From Pseudo-nitzschia pungens (lineage: Eukaryota > Bacillariophyta > Bacillariophyceae > Bacillariales > Bacillariaceae), in contig CM074761.1 of NCBI GenBank assembly GCA_037355855.1, forward strand, positions 2,623,346-2,687,345: a stretch of 64,000 bases of DNA, read 5' to 3'. The notes beneath the pieces were generated by a model. It had not been told where the DNA came from. It ran no database searches and saw only the letters and a list, made by a program, of their open reading frames with translations. The number at the start of each line of letters is the position of its first letter. Positions within the stretch are counted from its first letter, which is position 1. This document shows, piece after piece, positions 19,432-29,004 of this stretch. A program made the position numbers and the translations under genes.

Positions 19432-22320
19432 CTACTCTTTCCTGATAACGACAGAGTTTCGATAAGGCGCCATTGGATTCTTCAGTCCCATTGTGGCATG
19501 ATCAAACACCTCGGCATTGGAAAGGCGTTTCCAAAAGGAAGAAGAAATGAACAAATGGTTCGAAGGATTCTTGTGGGTGCGTCTGCGAATGCAATCTGCT
19601 ATACCCTTCCTTTCCATATCATTGTTTTCAGAAATCAAGATCACGCCACCGTTTTTTGTGATTCGAATCAGCTCATTGATGGATTGCTCCACATGTTCTT
19701 CATCATTCAAGTATGGAGTCACTCCAAACATAAACGAAAAATCTTTTGAGGCATCGGGGACGCGCGACAAGTCACTTGCATCTCCCACCCAGAAGCTTCC
19801 ATTCTCCAAGCGGCGATTGGCAATATCCACACAACCTGATGCTTGATCACATCCTTCCGATTCTTTGCAACCGTAGAGGCGACCCAGTGAATCGAGGAAG
19901 GCGCCGGCTCCGCATCCGCTTTCGAATATTTTTGTTGACGAGTTGAGGTTCGTGATACCGCAACCCTCAAGCAACAGTCTCACTTGGTTGTCCCATTCTT
20001 CTTGAGAAAACATATTGTAGCCTCCAATATGGTGCAAAGGAGTATCGAGCATTGCATTTGATGCAATTCGGTTGTAGATACGCCTCCATTCTGTAGCGCG
20101 TTGCTTGATGGAATTCCGAATAATGGATCCAACAGTATACTGATAAAGCCAAATACCATCTGCGCGTCGGGTGCATCCTGGTTCACCGCCTGTCTCTTTA
20201 CTGGGCTGTAGGCCAGCTCCAAGTCCGAAAGCATAGATTTGATGATCCTGGAAATAAACGACCGTCGGAACTTACAGAAGTCCCAGACCATTCCGAGTTG
20301 GGGCACAGTTCCATCCCATTCCGATCGAACATTGGAACAGTCTTCATTCGAAAACCACATGCAACAATGATGTGGTCATAGTCATCTGGATTTAGAACAT
20401 TCGACGTCTGATACGAATCTTTCGTCAGAGCAAATGTGCGAGCATCACCTCGCAAACCGCCAAAGCGATGAACCCGGCCGGTATCGGGATCTACATCAGA
20501 GTTTTCGAAGACATAATTACATTGATTGGCTGCGTCCGTGGAAGGAAAGTATATCCGAGGCTGCGTTCTGGTTGAAGATGGCTGCTTAATGTACGTAATG
20601 ACGGACGATGGATGACGAGTTCGCAGCAGATGACCAATCGAAAACGCAGAGTGTGAAAATCCAATGACAGCGATTCTGGGCCCCTTCAGCTCTAGATTGC
20701 TGCCGTTGAAGTAATCAAGAGCCGATTCGAGTCGTTTCGCATCACAAGCTCCATGCAGCCACTCTGGTACATATGGGATTCCACCAGCACAAAGACAGAT
20801 ATTATTTGCCTACAACTTCGCGGACAGAGCACTCCGTAGCGTCAGATTTTTTCTCCGTCGAGTAACGAATCGAGTACAGCCCGTTTGCCATTTCGGTGAC
20901 ATCAAGTACCGTGGCATTGCTGATCGATCTTGAGATTGGGTGCTGAGAGAGTCGTTGATTGTGCCAGGATCCAATGGTGACCTGAAGTTTTTGCATATCC
21001 TCCATTGGAATCTCGGTGGCGACGTTGAGATCCTTGTCATGGGTTTCAATGTCCAGGGCAGTAATGGCATCAAAGAATGCGCAGCCATGCGAGTTGGAGC
21101 GCAAATTGGAATAGTTGCAAAGTGATCCACCACCAAGGTTTTGTGACGAATCGAATATGGCTACTCCACGATCCAAAAGCTCTTCGTATTCGTCGTTTAA
21201 AGCATAGTTGGTTAATAGACCACATCCTGCGGGACCTCCACCAATGATAGCTAGGTGAAGGACTTCGTTTTTGCGGTACATTGCATTGAAGCGAGTACTT
21301 CCTCCCCACCAAGGGTCCGAGATCACAAATCCATCGAGTTCTTTCCTTTCGGAGAATTCGCTCTTCTGGAACAAACAGTGAGCAAAAGTACCTGGAAGGA
21401 CGTACTTGTCGGGTCTGTAGGAATGTTGAGCGCTGCGAAGATCGCCCAAAAACACAGTTTTCCGTGCCACACGCTGCATTTCCTTCATGGCTTGAATCGC
21501 TGCTGGCTTGCCTGGCATGTATTCCAACATGGAATGGGAAATGACATGATCAAAAGATCCATCTTTGAATGGCAAGACTGTCGCGTCTTGGACAACAACA
21601 ACTCGGCCGGAACGTTGGATGAAGTTGTCCGCCTGAGATTGTGACTTTTCGAGTCCGACATAGCCCTTCGAAGGCAAATAGTCCCCCAAAAATCCGGCAC
21701 CACAGCCCACGTCTAGGACCGTCTCGCCCTCTTTCCATTGAACTGCTTTCTGCCAGCGATCGGCAAATATCTCTGGTTCAAAATCGGTTTCGTCGAAACC
21801 CGTCAAAAGACGAGTGTTCGAGGAATCATTGACCCGGCCTTTGGTTTCCCAGACTTTATCCCAGCCTGGGATCTCGCATACTTGGGTTCCAGGATCAAAG
21901 TTAATGGTATGAAAAATACCAAGAGCGATAGGAACTGCGAATCGCTTTTTGGAATCATAGGTGATGCTCACAAACGGTTTCGTTTTGTGTGGTGTCCGAA
22001 GGAACCAAGTGGTAAACAGCATCAATATTCTGGTCCTTGATGAAGGATTCGGTAAGAACCGATGGCGCAGGATTATCAACCGAAGCCACAGATTTCAAGC
22101 TAGAAAGAAGGCTTGCACGTTGATCTAAAGTATATTTCGTGGAGTCATTCTTTGAACTATTTGGGGCGGCACAGTCATTGTCATCCACATTTTCATCGGC
22201 ATCCAGAATGCCGACAATGAGCTCAACCTCAGCATCGTCATCATTGGATGCAAGAGTATCCAAACGATCTAAGAGCCCAATCGGGAAGGATCCAAATTCA
22301 GCAACGCAGTATATCTTCAT
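19432..22320 (-). pseudogene. Fusion of cytidylyltransferase-like, methyltransferase, flavin monooxygenase and methyltransferase domains
   Basis: Reading minus from ATG 22320: (1) residues 1-115 look like a nucleotidyltransferase-type Rossmann domain. It ends with the family-like block Gln-Arg-Ala-Ser-Leu-Leu, Val-Ala-Ser-Val, Leu-Thr-Glu-Ser-Phe-Ile-Lys, Ile-Asp-Ala-Val-Tyr, but the HxGH motif is replaced by Phe-Pro-Ile-Gly-Leu. (2) A SAM methyltransferase has Val-Leu-Asp-Val-Gly-Cys-Gly-Ala-Gly and Asp-His-Val-Ile-Ser-His-Ser. (3) A flavin oxidoreductase has Ala-Ile-Ile-Gly-Gly-Gly-Pro-Ala-Gly for FAD and Ala-Val-Ile-Gly-Phe-Ser-His-Ser-Ala for NAD(P). (4) A second methyltransferase has Phe-Glu-Ser-Gly-Cys-Gly-Ala-Gly. 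Frame breaks lie at about 21970 and 20808 (one extra base each), plus a 28-nt stretch at 20248-20275. Removing these gives one 952-residue frame. It could be a decayed gene or an intact gene with sequencing errors. The product is unknown. Confidence 0.72.
20248..20275 (-). other. Possible 28-nt intron
   Basis: On the minus strand the stretch begins GTAAGTTCC and ends TTTATTTCCAG. Removing exactly 28 nt joins Trp-Ser-Gly-Thr-Ser to Asp-His-Gln-Ile-Tyr-Ala-Phe-Gly-Leu-Gly, which reads as the end of the flavoprotein domain and leads in frame into the second methyltransferase. The splice-site sequences match consensus, but the length is far below the 100-171 bp introns elsewhere in this window. 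A plain indel is therefore possible. Confidence 0.45.
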
Positions 22321-22345
22321 TTCTTTGTTGTTGTTGTTGTTGTTG
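22321..22345 (-). repeat. CAA trinucleotide tract immediately upstream of the fusion-gene ATG
   Basis: About seven CAA/AAC units lie directly before the ATG (minus strand) and so probably in the 5' untranslated leader. Unstructured CAA leaders are known to favour efficient ribosome scanning, but any role here is inference. Confidence 0.6.
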
Positions 22346-23313
22346 TTGTTGGTAGTGGGCTCGGTTCACCTTGAATCCAGGATATGGGACACGGAATTTC
22401 TTATTATGTCCGTGGGTTGGAGATAATTTTCTAAATCGCGATTCAAGCAAAATTTATTTCGTGTTCGTAGTACATTTTCTACGTCTGAGTACGGTAAACG
22501 TTCAGTTCATCGGAACGCAAACGTCTCGGTCAAAGTAAGTCTTAGTTGTACACATTCGTTGAATCAAACATTTTTGTCTAATGTTCTCTCGAATGGAAAT
22601 CAAACTCAACCTAGATTTTTACTTATTGTTTTCCTCCGAACGATGTCACCCTTTAATTGACTTTGCAGACACACAGGACACTTAACCACACCGCATCGAC
22701 TATTCGTAGAAGTAGTAAGGTTAGCTTAAGTTTGAACCTAGAAGATTTCGAACTCAGAAATCGACTTAGTTCGTCCCCATATAAGTCTGTAATTAGTACC
22801 GTTGCTATACGAAGTATTATTTAAGGGTCTCTCTTTGTCTTCGGAGGAGATACAAGCAATAATTATTCGTTTCTTCGTAGATCTTACCGTAATCTTACTT
22901 CACACCAGAAATTTTCTTTTATCAATCAATAACCTTACTCGTATTCTCCAGTCATTATGATGTGAAATATCCTCACTGTAACACTTCAGAAAGCGAGGCC
23001 TGTTGAAAGTGAGCATGTACTGTATGTCTTCAAGATGCCTCTATTCTTACGTTAGGGTTACGATCGTGTAAGGTTACTTCTCCTTTCATCTGTTTGTACG
23101 GTAACTTTCGTATCCCGGCAAAGGTAACTAAAAGTTTACCGTATGTACGGTAGATTTACCTTCCCTTTCTTCACACCAAAAAAATCTTTATTAATACCGT
23201 ACTCGTATTCTTCAGTCGATTACTGTGACGATGACCATCATGCACAACATATTTTCCGAATCTAACAACCAAGAGGAACGACAAACAGCCAACGCAAACA
23301 CCGATTGACCAAA
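22346..23313. other. Intergenic region between divergent genes
   Basis: About 1 kb between the fusion gene (minus) and the nucleotide-sugar transporter (plus), so it should hold both promoters. No TATA box can be asserted. It is rich in GTAAGGTTA-type motifs (22715, 23068), TACGAAGTA-like and TACGGTA-like pieces. Confidence 0.5.
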
Positions 23314-24561
23314 ATGGGTAGACTAAGAGACGAATCAAAGACAATGGATAGTCTCAAAAGCCGTTCTGAAACGACGGAAACAAAGACACCCAAAATTCTG
23401 ATCAAAATCTTAATGGGATGTTACGTTTTGTTGTGGGTCGTCCACTACATGCTTGTTCACGCAAGTGCTCATCCGCGATACAGACATCTTTCGAAGGGAA
23501 AACTGAACCAGCCCTTTGTCATAATGATGACAGAACTCTCCAAGCTCTTGATCTCGGCAGGCATATTTTTGGCGCAGAAATTTCTCGAGAAGAATGAAAC
23601 TGGCACAAATAAAACTGATGACTCTATTGTTCAAACGTTCCAGTTCGGACCGGTACTCACCCTTTTCAAGCAGTATCTTCCTGTCGCATTTCTCTATTCA
23701 CTGGGAAATAACCTCATGCTCAACAACTTACAGCACTATGAGCCAACGATATATCTCATTCTGGCGTCTTCGAGGCTAATAATGACGGCAGTGCTCATGA
23801 GGATTTTTTTGGAAAAAAAAATTTCCCAAATGCAGAAGATCGCTATTCTGATTATTACACTCGGGCTGTTACTTCAAGACTCTTCGTCCTCCGAGGAAGC
23901 GGGCGAAAACCAGGGTATATGGGCGAGCTTGTCACACCTAGGTTTGATCCTTCTTCAGATGCTTTGTGGAACGCTTGCATCAATTTACAACGAAAAACTC
24001 TTGAAAAACAGGAACAAAGGAGGGGATGGCAACTTCAAGCCCATAACAAGTGTTTTTGCGGCAAACATATGCCTCTATGTCGAGTCTATTCTTCTAAATG
24101 GGTTGGCCTTCATGCTCATGTCACATGAATCCGCGGACTCGGCAAGGGCTAAGATGAATTTGTTTCTCTCAGATCATCTTCAACAGGGCATTATCTTGAC
24201 ATTGGCACTCGTTGGCATTATCACGTCGTTCATCATCTGCCACGTTGACTCTTTATCGAAAGCCGTTGCCTCTGCGAGCACTGTCGTATTCACAACAACA
24301 TTGGGCTACATCCTTTTCGATTACGAGATTTCTATGCGAATTGCATTCTCCAGCATTCTAGTCAGTGTCGGTGTTCACTCGTATGCATTTTCCAATACCG
24401 CAGACGAGAACATGACTTTGGGTGTCGTTTTCCTTTCCTTGAAAGACACTCTAGTTCAGCTGTGGTTTATTCCAGTTTTTTTTTGGGTCTTCAACACGAT
24501 CCAATATTCAAGACTTGTGTTAGATGCTCAACAAAACATTACGAACTACCGGAAAGGGTAA
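23314..24561 (+). CDS. Nucleotide-sugar transporter, SLC35A-like
   Basis: I start at ATG 23314; the open frame nine bases upstream begins with TTG. The 415-codon protein has about ten hydrophobic helices and the hallmarks of the UDP-galactose/CMP-sialic acid type transporter family. A Pro-Phe-Val-Ile-Met-Met-Thr-Glu-Leu-Ser-Lys-Leu helix is followed by Leu-Tyr-Ser-Leu-Gly-Asn-Asn-Leu. Then come Asn-Leu-Gln-His-Tyr-Glu-Pro-Thr, Tyr-Asn-Glu-Lys-Leu-Leu-Lys and Ser-Leu-Ser-Lys-Ala-Val-Ala-Ser-Ala in the expected order. These proteins exchange nucleotide sugars for nucleoside monophosphate across the Golgi membrane. Substrate cannot be assigned. The C-terminus carries an extra hydrophobic segment before the stop. 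The next ORF begins two bases after the stop, so a missed 3' exon is possible. Confidence 0.85.
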   Translation: MGRLRDESKTMDSLKSRSETTETKTPKILIKILMGCYVLLWVVHYMLVHASAHPRYRHLSKGKLNQPFVIMMTELSKLLISAGIFLAQKFLEKNETGTNKTDDSIVQTFQFGPVLTLFKQYLPVAFLYSLGNNLMLNNLQHYEPTIYLILASSRLIMTAVLMRIFLEKKISQMQKIAILIITLGLLLQDSSSSEEAGENQGIWASLSHLGLILLQMLCGTLASIYNEKLLKNRNKGGDGNFKPITSVFAANICLYVESILLNGLAFMLMSHESADSARAKMNLFLSDHLQQGIILTLALVGIITSFIICHVDSLSKAVASASTVVFTTTLGYILFDYEISMRIAFSSILVSVGVHSYAFSNTADENMTLGVVFLSLKDTLVQLWFIPVFFWVFNTIQYSRLVLDAQQNITNYRKG

Positions 24562-24563
24562 CT

Positions 24564-24932
24564 ATGAGACCAAATTCGTTACTACCATTGAAACCGGCTT
24601 CTGGGTTATCACGTGCCGAGAGTTGGTATCCGAACCACCCGATGTACATGCCCAACGATCCTGCTTGTTATGTGGAGAATGTTTTTGGTCCCGAGTTTCG
24701 CAGTCCGAAGAATACGAGCTTCTTTCGAACTAACGCAATGGACCGTCCTTCGTGTAAAACGAATCCAGATCTCGACGCAACGGAAAAGCTACAATTCATG
24801 ACACAGCTGATGTTCTGTGGAGTATGCGACAAAGCTAACATGAACCACGATGTCATCGCAGATTTTGCAAACGGTTTGCCCGTGACTTCCGAAGTTTGTC
24901 CAGACGAGGACATCTGGGCGATGTTAGGATGA
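24564..24932 (+). CDS. Small hypothetical ORF directly downstream of the transporter
   Basis: ATG at 24564 opens 122 codons in a different frame, two bases after the transporter stop. Its composition looks coding: Pro-rich start, Trp-Tyr-Pro-Asn-His-Pro-Met-Tyr-Met, and Cys residues in Ala-Cys-Tyr-Val, Pro-Ser-Cys-Lys and Phe-Cys-Gly-Val-Cys. It ends Glu-Asp-Ile-Trp-Ala-Met-Leu-Gly. No family is recognised. It may be a separate gene, or a 3' exon of the transporter joined by an intron or frameshift I could not define. A simple GTAACT donor at 24558 with nearby acceptors did not give a matching phase. Confidence 0.5.
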   Translation: MRPNSLLPLKPASGLSRAESWYPNHPMYMPNDPACYVENVFGPEFRSPKNTSFFRTNAMDRPSCKTNPDLDATEKLQFMTQLMFCGVCDKANMNHDVIADFANGLPVTSEVCPDEDIWAMLG

Positions 24933-25732
24933 ATCCCGACTAGAGCTAGTGAATAAGCATCTCCCTCTTCACTAAATACGAAGTAAGATTACTTGCAATA
25001 CGTAGTAAGGTTTACAAGTATTTACTACGTACATGCGATTATATTACCGATGTATCGACAGTGGAGAGCACACGTACATTTTGCACGTTATAAGCATCAC
25101 TGACTGCAATGGCATCACCCATCGAACAGACCAGTCAAAGCAACACTACAGCAGAGTGATTACCGCTTTCGCCGCAACCGACGAGCCATTTGATTTGCCC
25201 GAGTTTTTTTCGATAGCTTCTCGAAGCCCGAGTATTTTCCCGGAGTTTTTGCGAAATCGATGTGCCACATCACGCAATTGTAATTACCCGGTAACCTTAC
25301 GTGTACGGTACACGTAATCAATTACTCGATCCGGGAGGAAACACAAAACGATCGCGAAAACCCCAGTCGTTGATTGAACCGACCAAAAAAAAGATGCGCA
25401 TCGCTGCTGTTGTTAAGTCGACCATAATCTTACCGTAGCAGAGCAAGGACAAGGCTGCGAATGACAACTCGTTGCGGCCCGAGTGAAACACGAAAACGAC
25501 CGTCGCTCTCACTTGGGCCTAGTACAATCCCCTTCCAGAAAAAAAAAGAAAATCAATATCACAAAAAAAATCAGAAATGAAACGATAAATGACGAGGCAT
25601 TTGAACCAATCATGAATAGTCCGGACAAATCCAGAGAGAGGTGCCCGACGACCTTATTCCTTATCGTCGTCTCCCCAATCTTCTCGTGGTGAACCGCGTC
25701 GATCGCCTTCCAATTCCTATACAGATCAAGCG
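24933..25732. other. Intergenic region
   Basis: No gene is supported. It holds GTAAGATTA at 24983, GTAAGGTTT at 25005 and CGTAAT/CCGGTAACCTTACG near 25290. Confidence 0.5.
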
Positions 25733-26176
25733 ATGAGCAACAGCGGAACCATGGCTCCCTCGTCTCCCCCGGGCAGCATCTTGACGCACGGTATACGAAT
25801 ACGGAGGTCGCCTCACGAAAGGCTTCGGTCGCTCTCGTCGATCGAATCGCGAAACGACCACGACGAGAACCAAAAACAATTGCCCAACCACCAAGCAGCC
25901 AAAACGGAAGCAGCCAAAACGGAAGAAGACGAAGGCAACAATCCTACGTGTACCTCGGATTCCACAACAACAACAACAACAACAACAACAACGACGACGA
26001 CAACCCTACAGTCGAGTTTGCGAAACAGCAGTCTCTTTTCCAAGGTACCTACGTGTACCGAACAAAAGATACTCGAAGCCAGGAGGTGGGACAATTTCGA
26101 AACAGTGGCGAAAGTGATTTCCAAGAGAAAGGTGATGGCAACCTCGAACAACAACCTTCCAAACCACAAGCAGTAA
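25733..26176 (+). CDS. Hypothetical Ser/Thr-rich low-complexity ORF
   Basis: The open frame is 147 codons; the ATG at 25733 or the one six codons on could serve as start. It has a Ser/Pro-rich N-terminus, a repeated Ala-Ala-Lys-Thr-Glu pair, a run of about 14 Thr from an ACA/ACG tract (25969-26005), and a short helix-like C-terminus (Ile-Leu-Glu-Ala-Arg-Arg-Trp-Asp-Asn-Phe-Glu-Thr-Val). That last part resembles the first helix of ankyrin-type repeats, but is too short to call. A GTAAAT donor-like site sits three codons before the stop, so the gene may continue. Low-complexity strand-symmetric sequence can be open by chance. Confidence 0.4.
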   Translation: MSNSGTMAPSSPPGSILTHGIRIRRSPHERLRSLSSIESRNDHDENQKQLPNHQAAKTEAAKTEEDEGNNPTCTSDSTTTTTTTTTTTTTTLQSSLRNSSLFSKVPTCTEQKILEARRWDNFETVAKVISKRKVMATSNNNLPNHKQ

Positions 26177-26506
26177 ATCAGCAACAAAAAAGTGAAACGT
26201 TGAGTGAAGTAATCTTTTAAGACTTACCGGTAAGGTTATCGAACATGAACAGGCCTTCAGCCTGTGGGTTCACAGAGACTCACTGGTGCGTACGTGTAAC
26301 CTTACCGGTACATTTTCCAACAAGTCGCGATACCGGAAACGCTTGTTTTGAAACCTGTTCTTGTCCTCGCGCATCGGCGGTGGCAACGACGATCGTGCTC
26401 GGAGCGAAGAACCCTTTTTTGGATTCAACATCAAGGTTGTGTTGTGACGTGTCGACATTTTTTCGGGTGGTTGCCGTCCTACCGGGCCGAAGAACAACAC
26501 AGATAG

Positions 26507-27450
26507 TTGTCGCGGATCGGTCCACCGTCCACGTTGCACCACAAGACAACGGTAGGCACCATCAATAGCAACAATGCCAAGATCTTGTATCCCTACAATG
26601 GTTATGTTCCGGGAATCATGGAGTACATCGAGTGGTTTTTGCACAATATCACGCAACAACACAAGGATCCAAACGTAAAGCTCGCGTCCTATTCAAAGCG
26701 CTTTCCAAGGGGCAACGCAGCGCGAGGCATTGCCGACTCCCCATGGATCGATCCGGGCGCATTTACAGCGGTCGTTGGAATTTGAATAGCACGATCGAGT
26801 TGACGTTTTTGACATGCACCAACAACCATTGAATCCGGACGACGAAGCTCGGGCGCGTACACATACACGGAAAACGAAATCTATTGGCGGATTTCGTAGT
26901 GTCAAATGTTACCGACCGCCACCAAATTCAAAACCTGTCCGTTATCTGATCGACGAGACAAGCGATGACGACTTTCGGAAACGCATCTGTCCAATCAAGG
27001 CATGTGCCGCATCAAAAAAATGGCGAAAAAGCAAGGGCGAAAAATAAAAAAACGCACCGAGTGCCTTGCGAAGTAATTACCCGCGCCGACTGTCACGCGG
27101 TGGTTTCGAAAGCAAGCGAAAACAAACAGCGCGGAGAGCTTGAAACGATGCCTCGGCAACGAGACCCTGTAACGATCGAAAATTGCGTCCCGGAACTTTT
27201 TGCCGCAGCAAACCATCGACGATCGGATTTATCGCCTTTGTTCCGGTCCACGACACCAACGAGCCACTTGCTGCCTGTCCGAGTCGGCAGGAGCAGCTCA
27301 ACGACGTTTCGGACGGTTCGTGGATCGGACCGGTCGGAGAAGAGCACGATTCGATCGTTTGCAGAACACGTCGCCAGGGATGTCTTCTGCGAGATCGACG
27401 TGGATCGGCCGTTCGAAAACAAGCGTTTCATTCCATACGTTTTGGTGTGA
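26507..27450 (+). pseudogene. Possible gene remnant in several frames
   Basis: Three consecutive plus-strand pieces have protein-like text in different frames. The first (26507-26785) has Asn-Ala-Lys-Ile-Leu-Tyr-Pro-Tyr-Asn-Gly-Tyr and Glu-Tyr-Ile-Glu-Trp-Phe. The second (26814-27047) has Ile-Gly-Gly-Phe-Arg-Ser-Val and Tyr-Leu-Ile-Asp-Glu-Thr-Ser-Asp-Asp. The third (26965-27450) ends Val-Phe-Cys-Glu-Ile-Asp-Val-Asp-Arg-Pro-Phe-Glu. No family is recognised. A minus-strand frame at 26270-26662 also looks plausible, so even the strand is uncertain. Confidence 0.25.
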
Positions 27451-28710
27451 TGGGCTGCTTGCCAAGGTGTGGGTCTCTGCTCGCAACCGATTCCATCTTG
27501 CATCACCTCACTTCGCGCATGGATACAGTGTTCAGATCGCGTCGTTTCGTTTTTATTTTGAAGCGTGAAATCATCACTTCCCATTTTCATGTTTATACCA
27601 TCCCTCTGTACACGTACTATGATGCTGCGACACTCAGCAATCATCCTCATTCCTGATGATCACGACGCGGAACACTTTTTGCTGAACCACCAAACGGCCT
27701 AAATCCCATACCGAGGAGAGCATTGGTAGTGTTTCTGCGCAACCCTCGGGCCGTGTGAATTTGCCAACGTCTAGACACCTAATACAACAGCGGCATCCCG
27801 AGGGTATCAAGGTGGGACATTGCAACTGCTTGTGATGTTGTTGTTGCTGAATTTTCAGCTGCAGATTTGCTTTGATGTGTAGCTTGTGTAAGAACAAAAC
27901 ACATACCAGTACCTAACGCCCAAGTATCCATGCGTCAGAACGTGCGAAGCAACCGAGATATGATTTTGAATGCGATAAATCAAAAGTTAATCAGTTCATT
28001 ATAATAATACTATCATCAATGACGCTTTATTTGTTCCTTGGCACTTTCGACTCTAAAACCAAGAAGTCGATCTACTGCATGAGTTCTATTCAAAGTGCCC
28101 CTAAGCTATTCCGATAATTGATGCCAACAGAGCAAATGGAAAATACAAAGTAGTTTTTGTACCATTATTATTATTTTCATCACTACCGTATATTCAGAGA
28201 CTGTAGAAGTACGAAGTACGAGTACTTGTATGTACTGGGGGTATATGGGAGCACGAGTAGGTAGGTTACTCCTCTAGAGATTCATTCACAGTTCCCTCTC
28301 GACCAATGTTTCACCCTCATCTGGACATCTTCCGATAAATAGGACTTCCAATTTTTACTCGTACCGTACGACCTGATCAGACTTCAGCCCTTTCGTTACA
28401 CGTACCCGTACGACCTGACCAAGCTTCCTTTTCGATGTCGCTCGGAACGATGACAAAAGATGTTTGACAACACGTGCGAGTACTTGTACTCATACCCTAT
28501 TTTCAATTCGTTCCATACTAATACCAGAAAAGAATAATCCCGTTGCAAAAATTCAAATAGCAAGTCACACCATGCCTCCAAAATAGAGACGCAAACAAAA
28601 ACCGGAAAGCAACCAGATCTCGGACAGATGTCTGCTCACAAATATAAACTTACACCAGAAAGTTCCTGGCGAGAAGGAAATACCAGAGAGTACAAAATTC
28701 CGTTGTCTAA
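27451..28710. other. Intergenic region
   Basis: No gene is supported. Short frames at 27183-27656 and 27634-27897 have no domain. The region 28195-28260 is rich in tacGTACTTGTA-type words seen elsewhere between genes. Confidence 0.45.
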
Positions 28711-29004
28711 CTCCAATCAGTCGTAAGAGGTCATCTTGCGCGTGATGACATCATCGACAAGCATGTCTGCGCCATTGAGATTAAAAGATTCGTCCGTGGT
28801 TATCTTGCAACTACGGACGTTTCCGAAGAGATTTACAAAGTGACTCTTGTTCAAAGTTTGGTCCGTATGAAAATTGCGATGGATGGTGCTGCGTACCGCA
28901 TGTCTCTGATAATACAGCTCCAGGCAGTTGCGCGCGGCTTTTTGGTTTGTCGACAACGTGCTCGCTTATATAAATCTGCTACAGTGATTCAATCAAGATC
29001 ATAA
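28711..29004 (+). pseudogene. IQ-motif fragment (myosin- or IQ-protein-like)
   Basis: A 97-codon open frame without its own good start ends at TAA 29002-29004. It contains successive IQ-type motifs. These are Leu-Gln-Ser-Val-Val-Arg-Gly-His-Leu-Ala-Arg; Ile-Glu-Ile-Lys-Arg-Phe-Val-Arg-Gly-Tyr-Leu-Ala; Leu-Val-Gln-Ser-Leu-Val-Arg-Met-Lys-Ile; Ile-Gln-Leu-Gln-Ala-Val-Ala-Arg-Gly-Phe-Leu-Val-Cys-Arg; and the start of a fifth (Val-Ile-Gln-Ser-Arg). IQ motifs bind calmodulin or myosin light chains. CTAAC and CAATCAG just before the fragment resemble a branch point and 3' splice site. No motor domain is visible upstream, so this is either an exon of a gene I cannot complete or a relic. Confidence 0.65.

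Noticed and set aside
20806..20812. Four-base GTAG as a splice site
   Set aside because: Removing it restores the frame, but a four-base intron is impossible; a one-base insertion explains it.
25813..26187. Minus-strand frame with a poly-Val run
   Set aside because: It is the reverse of the ACA/ACG tract in the plus frame and has no domain. Low-complexity trinucleotide runs open both strands.
28717..28956. Minus-strand 79-codon frame
   Set aside because: The plus strand over the same bases has five IQ motifs, which cannot be chance.
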